A DNA stretch of 37,302 nt, taken from an uncultured Caryophanales bacterium. Its GTDB lineage: Bacteria > Bacillota_I > Bacilli_A > RF39 > UBA660. Below are positions 25,243-33,818 of this stretch, in pieces. The stretch is from the NCBI GenBank assembly GCA_948442255.1, contig CAOJRT010000015.1, positions 1 through 37,302 of the forward strand. Reading direction: 5' to 3'. Positions within the stretch are counted from its first letter, which is position 1. The number at the start of each line of letters is the position of its first letter. The position numbers and the translations under genes were made by a program. Below the pieces are notes generated by a model that saw only the letters and a list, made by a program, of their open reading frames with translations, had not been told where the DNA came from and did no database searches.

Positions 25243-25980
25243 TTAAAATTCTAAATTTGCTAAAGATACATTTGCATATTGTTTTTCAAATTCATTATAA
25301 AAAATGTCAGTAAGACTGTTTATTTGCCTTATTAAACAAAACTTATCTTTATTATATTTATTATTATAATCAGCATTTAGACTCTTATTATTATAATTAA
25401 CATACTGCGTTATAGTTCCAACGTAATTGTGAGTAGAATCGCAATTTAGTTTGTAAATATTATAATATAAATCTAATATTTCTGGAATTTTTTTAGATAC
25501 TATTTCTACCCTCTGAAATATGGATTTGCCGCACCAATTTGAAAGTTCTTTCTTATCATTTTTTATATTATATTTAATTTTAAACCTTTCAAAATTAGGA
25601 ACTGTTATATTATTATAATTTTTTTTATCAACTTTATCTTTAATATTTTGTGGCACACTTTTATATAACAGTACACGATTAACATCTTGATATTCACCAA
25701 ATCTTAAATACAACTTCCTGTCCGTTTCACAATATAAAAAATCAAGTAAAATCTCAAACATTGAACGAATAATAATATTTCCAGATGTTACCATATGATT
25801 AGAATCTAAAATAGTAACACCTCTTAACAAATCAATAAAATTAAATAACATAAGGCAAGGTGCTAATCGATATCCTTCATAATTTCCAGCAATTATAACA
25901 CTTTTAAATAAATTTTCTAATCTAGTTATATGTTCGTTATATTTTTTTAATTTTTGATTATCCACTAAATTATCAGGCAT
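25243..25980 (-). CDS. DUF5677 family protein
   Basis: 245 residues, all-helical looking, no membrane segment. The core LAPCLMLFNFIDLLRGVTIL, then NIIIRSMFEILLDFLYCETD, matches the DUF5677 pattern (R-S-x-x-E around residues 72-77). DUF5677 proteins are often found in accessory regions and have been suggested as HEPN-like. The RxxxxH ribonuclease motif of HEPN is not clear here, although CDSTHNYVGT holds a candidate His. The start follows AGGAGG. It heads a two-gene - strand operon with the kinase-methyltransferase. Confidence 0.65.
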   Translation of the reverse strand: MPDNLVDNQKLKKYNEHITRLENLFKSVIIAGNYEGYRLAPCLMLFNFIDLLRGVTILDSNHMVTSGNIIIRSMFEILLDFLYCETDRKLYLRFGEYQDVNRVLLYKSVPQNIKDKVDKKNYNNITVPNFERFKIKYNIKNDKKELSNWCGKSIFQRVEIVSKKIPEILDLYYNIYKLNCDSTHNYVGTITQYVNYNNKSLNADYNNKYNKDKFCLIRQINSLTDIFYNEFEKQYANVSLANLEF

Positions 25981-26036
25981 AAAATCCTCCTATAATTTAA
26001 TTATACAATAAATACTAAAATATTTATATACTCCCA

Positions 26037-26065
26037 TTGAAATTTAATAATAATTCATATATAAT
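26037..26065 (+). promoter_or_regulatory. Strong promoter before a structured leader
   Basis: TTGAAA (26037-26042), 17 bases, TATAAT (26060-26065). It is divergent from the DUF5677 operon and drives the RNA structure that follows. Confidence 0.75.
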
Positions 26066-26071
26066 ATTTTT

Positions 26072-26195
26072 TAGAAAGAGAACTAAGTTCGTAACTTGTA
26101 TGGGATTCGCTCCATTGGGAAATCTGTCCGAACTTTTATAGTTTAGGACTTAAAATACATAAGTATCAATTTCAAAAGAAGTTGGTACTTTTTTA
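26072..26195 (+). ncRNA. Structured leader RNA with terminator (riboswitch-like)
   Basis: After a strong promoter comes a 7-bp stem (AAGTTCG 26085-26091 with CGAACTT 26129-26135). It encloses a hairpin around GGGATTCGCTCC and the purine-rich GGGAAAT. A terminator follows at 26161-26194 (AAGTATCAA with TTGGTACTT, then T6). The decayed gene at 26226 starts 31 bases later. Promoter, aptamer-like fold, terminator and gene in this order is the standard layout of a transcriptional riboswitch or antitermination leader. I cannot assign it to a known class. Confidence 0.5.
26161..26195 (+). terminator. Terminator of the structured leader
   Basis: 9-bp stem (one G.U) AAGTATCAA/TTGGTACTT with an 11-12 base loop, then TTTTTT. 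Confidence 0.7.
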
Positions 26196-26225
26196 GTGTT
26201 TAAATTTGGAAAGGACAGGTTTTAA

Positions 26226-26500
26226 ATGATTAATATTACTACAAAGGAATTAGAGATTGAGCAAGAGTTAAAAAGGAAAATGAATTTATATGTGATTTTT
26301 GTAATACAAAACCTACTATTATTAATGGCAATATTCGCAATATTACCAGAACGAATTTGAGTTATGTTGAGCCACATAGAATTATTATTAAAGGTATAAC
26401 ATTTCTTGCTTTTAACTACTCTAAAACTTTATATATTGGTAATTTATCAGAAAGGCTAGAATTAAAAGATTTAGAAGCCTTTATAAAACAACTAAACTAA
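26226..26500 (+). pseudogene. Frameshifted small Cys-pair protein
   Basis: ATG at 26226 follows GGAAAGGACAGG and reads MINITTKELEIEQELKRK, then slips frame near 26278. The next frame continues EFICDFCNTKPTIINGN and runs to TAA at 26498, giving about 90 residues in total. CDFC could be half of a metal site. I do not recognise the family. Its promoter and structured leader are intact although the gene is broken. Confidence 0.5.
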
Positions 26501-26567
26501 AATATAAGCATTTGTACTAACTTCTCTTATAACAACCTTTAAATAGGTAAAAAATGGTAATTATGTC

Positions 26568-26595
26568 TTGACTTTAACTACAAACTCTTTATAAT
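26568..26595 (+). promoter_or_regulatory. Promoter of the interrupted recombinase 3
   Basis: TTGACT (26568-26573), 16 bases, TATAAT (26590-26595). The transcript starts near 26602 and meets a strong terminator at 26674-26726 before reaching the recombinase start at 26754. Confidence 0.75.
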
Positions 26596-26618
26596 AGGAA
26601 AGCAATAAAAGAAGTTTT

Positions 26619-26636
26619 ATGTTTTTGAGGGGTTAA
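26619..26636 (+). CDS. Five-codon leader peptide
   Basis: ATG-TTT-TTG-AGG-GGT-TAA between promoter and terminator, with AAAAGAAG just upstream. The product would be MFLRG. Such very short leaders occur in ribosome-stalling attenuators. The evidence is position only. Confidence 0.3.
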   Translation: MFLRG

Positions 26637-26673
26637 TATAAAACAAATTTAATATAACAACTTAATTATTATT

Positions 26674-26726
26674 AGAGGTGTCAAAGACATAAAACCAATT
26701 TAAGTGTCTTTGTCGCCTCTTTTTTG
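26674..26726 (+). terminator. Strong terminator between promoter and recombinase start
   Basis: A 16-position stem (26674-26689 with 26705-26720), one G.U and one mismatch, then T6 to T7. It lies upstream of the recombinase ATG, so it should restrict recombinase expression unless overcome. Confidence 0.8.
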
Positions 26727-28529
26727 ATGAAGAATAAGAAAGGATTTTGATTTATGAACGAAGAAAAGAAAGTCGCTGGAATCTACATAAGGGTGCCGTT
26801 GTAATACATAGACAGACACATTATCTTCTGTTTCTTCTAGTTCTTGTTTTGTTATCGTAAAACCATATTTACCGAAACTTGTTCCTATATCCATTTTTCC
26901 ATTTTGTAGGTTTTCGCTCACTAACTCGCCAGTTTTAAGAATAAACTTAATCTTATAAAAATCTTCTTCTCCATTTTCTAACTTTTCACCAATAATGATT
27001 TTCTCAACTAAATTACTGAAGACTTCTTCATTGAATTTAGTAAGTCCTTTATATTGCTTTAAAGTATTAGATATTTTATCAATTTGTTCTAATTTTTGCT
27101 TTCGTGTAAGTTCTATATTTTCCATATCTTTTAGTAGCTGCTCGTACTCTTTAATTCTGTTGGAAATTTCAATATTTTTTTGATTAAGTATTTCTTTTGA
27201 AATAGAGCCATCAAGTTGTAAATCAATCAGATTAGATAATTTATTTTCCAGTTTAGAAATTTCTTCCTTAATCTTCTTTTGATTATTATAATCTTGATTT
27301 TCATTGATGACTTCATTTACTTTTTTCATAAATGAATCGATGTATTTATCACTATCTTGAAATAGTTTGTCATAAGTAATTACAAATATATCTTCAAATT
27401 CTTTTTGTTTATAATGAATGAGATTTGAACAATCAATTTTATTTCTATGACTTCGACATATCCAATAAGCTACTTCTTTTCCATTACTTCTGATTTTGTA
27501 GGAACGCCTGATAAATCTCTCGCCACATATTCCACAAAAGATTTTACTACTAAAAGCATATTTTCTACTAAACTTATCTCTATTTCCATCTGGTTTAATG
27601 ATTTTACTTCTAATAGTTAGTATTTCTTGGCATTTATCCCATAAATCACGAGAAATAATTGGTTCGTGATGATTTGAAGTAAAGTATTGTTCTTTTTCTC
27701 CATAATTCACTTTCTTTTTGTGTGTTAAAACATTTTCGGTATAATACTTTCCTGTTTTTAAATCTCCAACATATTTTTCATTGATAATGATTCTTCGTAC
27801 TGATGCATGACACCATTTTAGATTAGAGGGACTAGGTATTCCTAGTTGATTGAGATTTAAAGCAATTGTTCTAAAACCTACACCTTTTGCATATTCTTCA
27901 AAAATATAAGTAACTATATCTTTTTTGCTTTCATCAGGTATTATTGTATCTTTTTCTTTGTCATATAGATAACCAAAAGGAGCATATTTTCCTACCAATT
28001 CTCCTCGTTTCATTTTCATACGAACTCCAGCTTTTACATTCTCTGAAATGGATTCGCTTTCGGCTTGGGCAAAAGCACTATATAAAGTCAAAAATAATTC
28101 ATTAGATAAACCAAGAGTATGGATATTTTCTTTTTCAAAATAGACATCTACATTATGTTCTCGGAGTAATCTTACACAATTTTAAGTATCAACTGTATTA
28201 CGAGCAAACCTTGATATAGACTTAGCTAGTATTAAGTCAATTTTACCATTTAAAGCATCACTCATCATTTGATTAAACTGTTCTCTCTTTTTCGTTTGAG
28301 TACCAGTTATACCCTCATCAGCATAGATTCCTACAAATTCCCAGTTTGGATTTTCTTCAATCATATTTTTATAATGGATTCGTTGTGAATCATAACTTGT
28401 TTTCTGATCTTCATTGTCTGTAGAAACTCTACAATAAGCACAAGTACGAATTAGTTTATATTTTACATTTCCTTTTAAGCACATTGTTTTAGAAGTTGGT
28501 GCTATTACTTCAACATTTTTATTATTCAT
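26700..28529 (-). pseudogene. Serine recombinase 2 (integrase of the inserted element), in-frame TAA
   Basis: The N-terminal part (28529-28185) carries the catalytic start RTCAYCRVSTDNEDQKTSYDSQ and LILAKSISRFARNTVDT, then a TAA (28182-28184). The same frame continues without shift: NCVRLLREHNVDVYF, AFAQAESESISENVKAGV, APFGYLYD, a zinc ribbon (CGICGERF ... CRSHRNKIDC) and a long coiled coil. TTA (Leu) to TAA would explain the stop. Full length is about 609 residues. The last 31 or so codons lie beyond the insertion point at 26795, in sequence belonging to recombinase 3 and its leader. As read, the enzyme is truncated at residue 115. Confidence 0.85.
26754..26804 (+). pseudogene. Serine recombinase 3, N-terminal fragment (cut by insertion)
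   Basis: ATG at 26754 follows AAAGGA and reads MNEEKKVAGIYIRV, the standard first strand of a large serine recombinase whose next residues should be S-T-E-D-Q. Instead the frame enters foreign sequence at 26795 and stops at 26804. The missing remainder, beginning [14 protein letters not shown], is found at 31711-33558. The two pieces are one gene interrupted by a 4.9 kb element. Confidence 0.85.
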
Positions 28530-28577
28530 TTATTCCTTTCTATAATTGTTGAATAATAGCATATTTCAAATATTTCA

Positions 28578-28763
28578 TTACGCAAAACTATACTCTGAAT
28601 TGTTTAATCTAATATATTTTGCATATTCGGTTTCAATTTTACATTTAAGTTTTTTGTATTCTTTATTATCAATTAAATTATTATCTTTGATAAATTCTAA
28701 CATAGCAATTTCTACTACATAAGATTTTAAATGTTCTAATTTTTTATCACTTCTTTCTTGCAT
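28578..28763 (-). CDS. Small protein upstream of recombinase 2
   Basis: 61 residues, charged, helical (KKLEHLKSYVVEIAMLEFIKDN; YKKLKCKIETEYAKYI). The start follows AAAGGGGGG. A TATAAT-like -10 on the - strand lies at 28843-28848. Genes of this size and composition commonly precede serine recombinases in clostridial elements; function unknown. It is separated from the recombinase by 48 bases and is likely cotranscribed with it. Confidence 0.65.
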   Translation of the reverse strand: MQERSDKKLEHLKSYVVEIAMLEFIKDNNLIDNKEYKKLKCKIETEYAKYIRLNNSEYSFA

Positions 28764-28942
28764 AAATTATTACCCCCCTTTAAATTCTTAAACAATTCAT
28801 ATCATAGTTACGCACCAACTTTCTAATAATAATCTAAAAAAAATTATAACGCGCTTACTCAGTTTATACAGCCCTACAAATAAAAAAGACAACTAAATGA
28901 TAGCTATCAAAATCGTAAAAATATGAAAAATAATAGTCATAC

Positions 28943-29265
28943 TTATGGCCAAAGTTATGGCCATCAAAAATACACTTTTTCCAAAATAATAAAAACAAAA
29001 TAAAAGCAGGATAAGCCTGTTTACAAACAACTAGCCAGTGGCTAGTTTCCCCTTATTTCATAAAGTATTATAAAAAATACGAGTGTTTACATTTTTGATA
29101 TTTGTTATACAATCGTTAACTTTGTCTTTTTTAGAAACCCTTATAAATAAAGACTTCCCAAAAGGTGTTTAACAATCGTACACACTTTTTCAACATAAAT
29201 TTTCTAAAATTTCGGCCATATTTTTTAGAAATTTCATTTGTTTTATGGCCATAAGTACAGCCATA
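28943..29265. repeat. TTATGGCCA repeat cluster
   Basis: Exact copies at 28943-28951, 28955-28963 and 29243-29251, with degenerate copies at 29213-29220 and 29259-29265. The core GGCC is palindromic, so both strands show the motif. In DNA this AT-rich, five GGCC/GCC-centred copies within 320 bases are unlikely to be chance. Confidence 0.45.
29029..29047. repeat. Perfect 9-bp inverted repeat
   Basis: AACTAGCCA, one G, TGGCTAGTT. A compact dyad of this size suits a dimeric repressor site. There is no T-run, so it is unlikely to be a terminator. Confidence 0.55.
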
Positions 29266-29293
29266 GATTAGAAGAAAAATGATGTAGGTATTT

Positions 29294-29390
29294 GAATATG
29301 AAAAAAGCACTACTCACAAAACAAGTAGCACCATTAGATACAATTTTTTCATATTCTACTATATTGTATCACTTGAATGTTAAAAGTCAA
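29294..29390 (-). ncRNA. Candidate short antisense/leader RNA with its own promoter and terminator
   Basis: On the - strand: TTGACT (29385-29390), 16 bases, TACAAT (29363-29368), then a transcript of about 60 bases from near 29356. It ends in an 8-bp stem (GTGCTACT with AGTAGTGC, two G.U) running into T6. The RNA start (GAATATGAAAAAA) is complementary over 13 bases to the terminator tail (TTTTTTCATATTC), so a competing fold could block termination. It contains a leaderless 12-codon frame (MKKLYLMVLLVL, 29352-29314). It may be an attenuator for the - strand genes or a free small RNA. Confidence 0.5.
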
Positions 29391-29589
29391 TAAGGATAAA
29401 ATGTCTGATATTTTGTTGATAAAATTGTTGAGTTAAATACCATTTAAACCTTATTTATAATATAAATATTCATTGATAAATTTACATAGATTTTAGATTA
29501 TTAATTACTATAAATATTTTTGATTTTATAATTTAAGTAAATAAATAAAGTGATTTAGTGATATAATTAATTTGAAAGAAGGTGTCATC

Positions 29590-30501
29590 ATGATTGATAT
29601 ACATTCACATACTACATATTCTGATGGTAGTTTTAGTGTTGAGGAACTTTTAAACGAAGCACAAAAAACTGGATTAAGTTTGTTATCAATAACGGACCAT
29701 AACACTATACAAGCGCATTTTGAATTACAAAATCTTAATGTTAGAAAAAAGTTTGATGGTGAAATAATTTCTGGAATTGAAATAACTACAACTTATAAAG
29801 GCGAAACAATAGAAGTATTGGGGTATGGCTTTGATTTGGAATTAATGCAACAATTTTTAAATAATAATGTATTAACTTTTGAGGAAAAACAATTAAGAGA
29901 ATATAAATTAATAAAAAATCAATACAAAAAAATTGGTGTTATTTTTGATGAAAATAATATTAAATTTAATCCTAAAGTGGAATCTTGTAGACCGGCTTTT
30001 GCTCTTGAAATAAAAAAATATCCTCAAAATTATAAATTTTTTTTAAATCAAGAGTCAATAAATACAACTAGTGGATTCACTAGGAATGAAGTGTATAATC
30101 CTAAAAGTCCATTATATGTTGATGAATCATCATTGTTTCCTAGTTTAGAAAGAGCAATAGAAATGATACATCAGTCAGGTGGAATAGCATTTTTAGCTCA
30201 TACCTTTGCATATTCTCCTAATATTTCAAACCAATTATCAGATATAATAAATAATTATGAATTAGATGGCTTAGAATGTTGTTATACAACTTTTACAAAA
30301 GAACAATCAGATTATTTATTGAAAGTATGTAGAGAAAAAGGAATGTATATGAGTGGTGGAAGTGATTTTCATGGTACTAGAAAAATAAACCATAATTTAG
30401 GAACTGGGAATGGAAATTTATGTATTGATGAAAGTTTAGTAAAAAGTTGGATAAATAGATTTTTACCAGATTTCAATAATTCCAAAGGAAAAGCAAAATG
30501 A
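29590..30501 (+). CDS. PHP domain phosphoesterase
   Basis: 303 residues from ATG at 29590, chosen over the upstream TTG (29572) because GAAGGTG lies just before it. PHP metal motifs are present: DIHSHTTYSDGS at the N-terminus, ITDHNT, a Glu in SGIEITT, FLAHTF and the C-terminal GGSDFHG. Family members include the 3',5'-nucleoside bisphosphate phosphatase/RNase AM type and histidinol phosphatases. This one is of RNase AM-like size but lies in an accessory element. It overlaps the next gene by 4 bases (ATGA), so the products are made together. Confidence 0.85.
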   Translation: MIDIHSHTTYSDGSFSVEELLNEAQKTGLSLLSITDHNTIQAHFELQNLNVRKKFDGEIISGIEITTTYKGETIEVLGYGFDLELMQQFLNNNVLTFEEKQLREYKLIKNQYKKIGVIFDENNIKFNPKVESCRPAFALEIKKYPQNYKFFLNQESINTTSGFTRNEVYNPKSPLYVDESSLFPSLERAIEMIHQSGGIAFLAHTFAYSPNISNQLSDIINNYELDGLECCYTTFTKEQSDYLLKVCREKGMYMSGGSDFHGTRKINHNLGTGNGNLCIDESLVKSWINRFLPDFNNSKGKAK

Positions 30502-31409
30502 AAGTATTAAGTTTAACGGAGCCATGTGCTACTTTAATAAAAGAAAAAAAGCAATTAATTGAAACAAGAAGTTGGAAAACTGATTATCGTGGTGAATTAT
30601 ATATTCATGCTAGTGCTACTTCTATTCCAAAAGATTGGAAAGAAGATAAAGAATTTATGTCACTTTTAGATGATACACCATTAAATTTTGGCTATATAAT
30701 TTGTAAATGTACTTTAGTTGATTGTATTTATATGACAAAAGAATATGTAACGAACATAAAAAAGAATAATCACCAAGAATATATTTGTGGTAAATATGAA
30801 GAAGGAAGATATGCATGGATATTAGAAAATATAACACCATTAGAACACCCTATCAAAGCTAAAGGTCAATTAAATATATGGAATTATTATAATGAATTTG
30901 AAATAATGGATTTAATGAAAAATATTGATTATGGTTGGATTGATAAGGATAATAAAAAACATGTTCTAGTTGATGAAACTTATTCAGATAATTACATATT
31001 ACAATCTCCTAAGGAAATTATAAAAAATAAAATTGGTATATGTTGGGATCAAGTGGAACTTGAAAGATATTATTTTAAAGGGAATGATTGGAATATTAAA
31101 ACCTATTTTTTAGTTCATTATGATGGAGATAAATGTCCAACACATACATTTTTAACATTTGAAAAAAATAATAAATGTTATTGGTTTGAGCATTCGTGGG
31201 AAAAATTTAGAGGAATACATGAATACAAGTCTTTAAAGGAACTATTATTTGATATAAGAGATAAATTTATAAAATATGAGTTGGATAATGATTATGTTGT
31301 AGATAATTTAGTATTACATGAACATAAAAAACCAAAATATCATATTTCTGTTCAAGAATTTTATAATCACTGTGACTATGGAACATATATTGAGTTTGAA
31401 GAATTATAA
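30498..31409 (+). CDS. ASCH domain fused to a transglutaminase-like/papain-fold domain
   Basis: 303 residues. Residues 1-130 match ASCH: VLSLTEPCATLIKEKKQLIETRSWKTDYRGELYIHAS, then an AWILENI strand and GQLNIWNY. ASCH is a PUA-like RNA- or nucleotide-binding fold, and some members are ribonucleases or amidohydrolases. Residues 135-303 look like a papain/transglutaminase fold: IGICWDQVELERYYF (candidate Cys), CPTHTFLTFE (candidate His) and CYWFEHSWEKFRGIHEY (candidate acidic/His). The ATG overlaps the PHP stop. The fusion could combine RNA recognition with an isopeptide or amide cleaving activity. A terminator follows directly. Confidence 0.7.
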   Translation: MKVLSLTEPCATLIKEKKQLIETRSWKTDYRGELYIHASATSIPKDWKEDKEFMSLLDDTPLNFGYIICKCTLVDCIYMTKEYVTNIKKNNHQEYICGKYEEGRYAWILENITPLEHPIKAKGQLNIWNYYNEFEIMDLMKNIDYGWIDKDNKKHVLVDETYSDNYILQSPKEIIKNKIGICWDQVELERYYFKGNDWNIKTYFLVHYDGDKCPTHTFLTFEKNNKCYWFEHSWEKFRGIHEYKSLKELLFDIRDKFIKYELDNDYVVDNLVLHEHKKPKYHISVQEFYNHCDYGTYIEFEEL

Positions 31410-31440
31410 ATAGCTTTCTTTTTTTAAAAAGCTATTTTTC
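31408..31440 (+). terminator. Terminator of the PHP-ASCH operon
   Basis: AAATAGCTTT (31408-31417) pairs with AAAGCTATTT (31428-31437), followed by T-rich sequence. It overlaps the ASCH stop codon. Confidence 0.8.
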
Positions 31441-31481
31441 TTTTATTCAACAATTATTATTGTAATTTGAAATATGCTATT

Positions 31482-31646
31482 TTAAAGCCCTAACGATAAA
31501 GTTACATCTAATTTATCAATATGGACTTTTTTTTGTTCTGCTTGAGTACCAATAGTAATATTGGTATTTATTTTGTAATCAAAATTGATGATATCTAGTG
31601 TTTTAAAATAATACGGTATATGTGTTCCGTAAGAGTTAGTACCCAT
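31482..31646 (-). CDS. Possible 54-residue protein or C-terminal remnant
   Basis: On the - strand an ATG at 31646 opens 54 codons (MGTNSYGTHIPYYFKTLDIINF ... LDVTLSLGL). The frame is open a further 18 codons upstream with coding-like sequence, so it may be the tail of a lost gene. No good ribosome site and no recognised family. Confidence 0.35.
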   Translation of the reverse strand: MGTNSYGTHIPYYFKTLDIINFDYKINTNITIGTQAEQKKVHIDKLDVTLSLGL

Positions 31647-31705
31647 ACTCTTATATGTGAAAAAATAAACGGAACATGATATACAAAATTTCTCACTTTA
31701 AAGTG
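31611..31705. repeat. Nested inverted repeats at the right end of the inserted element
   Basis: GTATATGTGTTCCGT (about 31617-31631) is complementary, with a small bulge, to ACGGAACATGATATAC (about 31669-31684). Inside lies TAAGAGT/ACTCTTA (about 31630-31652). A perfect 12-bp palindrome CACTTTAAAGTG (31694-31705) abuts the GT core at the right junction. These are likely recombinase or directionality-factor binding sites of the attachment region. Confidence 0.45.
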
Positions 31706-31710
31706 TATGA

Positions 31711-33558
<1,848 letters not shown>

Positions 33559-33636
33559 TTTGCAATTACTTGAATAATTTTTAAATATAAAATAAAAAGC
33601 AGTGCTTTCTATTTTATCAGAAGTCTTATGTAGTTT

Positions 33637-33790
33637 TAATGCTTATCGTTGCTTAGCATTATTACGAAATAAGACGGGTGGATTCTAAGGTTGCCTAAAC
33701 CTTAGCCCCCATATTTTGATACTTGTGTCAAAATATATAGGGGTTTAGAGATTTTGACAAACCAAAATTACCCTACTATAAATAGTAGGT
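33637..33790 (+). other. Probable oriT region of the MobV-type module
   Basis: Four inverted repeats lie within 155 non-coding bases just before the relaxase gene: TAATGCT/AGCATTA (33637-33661); CTAAGGTT/AACCTTAG with a 5-base loop (33685-33705); CCCC-ATATTTTGA/TCAAAATAT-(ATA)-GGGG (33707-33743); and CCTACTA/TAGTAGG (33772-33789). Position upstream of a MobV-type relaxase and nested hairpins are what oriT regions of this class show. The nick site cannot be fixed by eye. RBS AAGGGGG follows at 33801. Confidence 0.6.
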
Positions 33791-33818
33791 CTCTGCTTTA
33801 AAGGGGGAATATAGAAAT

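Larger units (their letters stand above)
28764..29571. promoter_or_regulatory. 800-base divergent regulatory region with repeated motifs
   Basis: No convincing protein gene. It holds a - strand -10 (28843-28848) for the small gene/recombinase pair. TTATGGCCA occurs three times (28943, 28955, 29243), with related CGGCCATA (29213) and CAGCCATA (29259). There is a perfect 9-bp palindrome AACTAGCCA-G-TGGCTAGTT (29029-29047) and ACAATCGT occurs twice (around 29108 and 29173). A short - strand transcription unit lies at 29294-29390. A + strand TGATATAAT (29557-29565 region) serves the PHP gene. The repeats look like operator or initiator binding sites. Confidence 0.5.
26795..31706. mobile_element. 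Inserted 4.9 kb element inside serine recombinase 3
   Basis: Boundaries follow from the split recombinase: left host sequence ends ...ATAAGGGT (26794) and right host sequence resumes ATGAACTGAAGATCAAGCC (31707). A GT dinucleotide is present at both edges (26793-26794 and 31705-31706), as expected for a serine integrase core. The element carries its own serine recombinase (-), a small upstream gene (-), PHP and ASCH genes (+) and a regulatory stretch of about 800 bases. No relaxase is inside, so mobilization in trans would be needed. Confidence 0.8.

Noticed and set aside
20288-26101. Inverted similarity between CAACTTACGAAC (20288) and GTTCGTAACTTG (26088) as element ends
   Set aside because: The first is part of the tRNA terminator stem and the second part of the leader RNA closing stem. 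The match is short with one mismatch.
29298-29393. 31-residue + strand frame starting MKKALLTKQ
   Set aside because: No ribosome site, and it runs opposite to a well-formed promoter-terminator unit. It is probably a shadow of the - strand RNA.
28541-31485. 17-base match AATAGCATATTTCAAAT in opposite orientation at 28552 and about 31469 as terminal repeats
   Set aside because: It lies well inside the element, not at its ends, and is AT-rich. It may be a shared regulator site or remnant, but nothing ties it to transposition.
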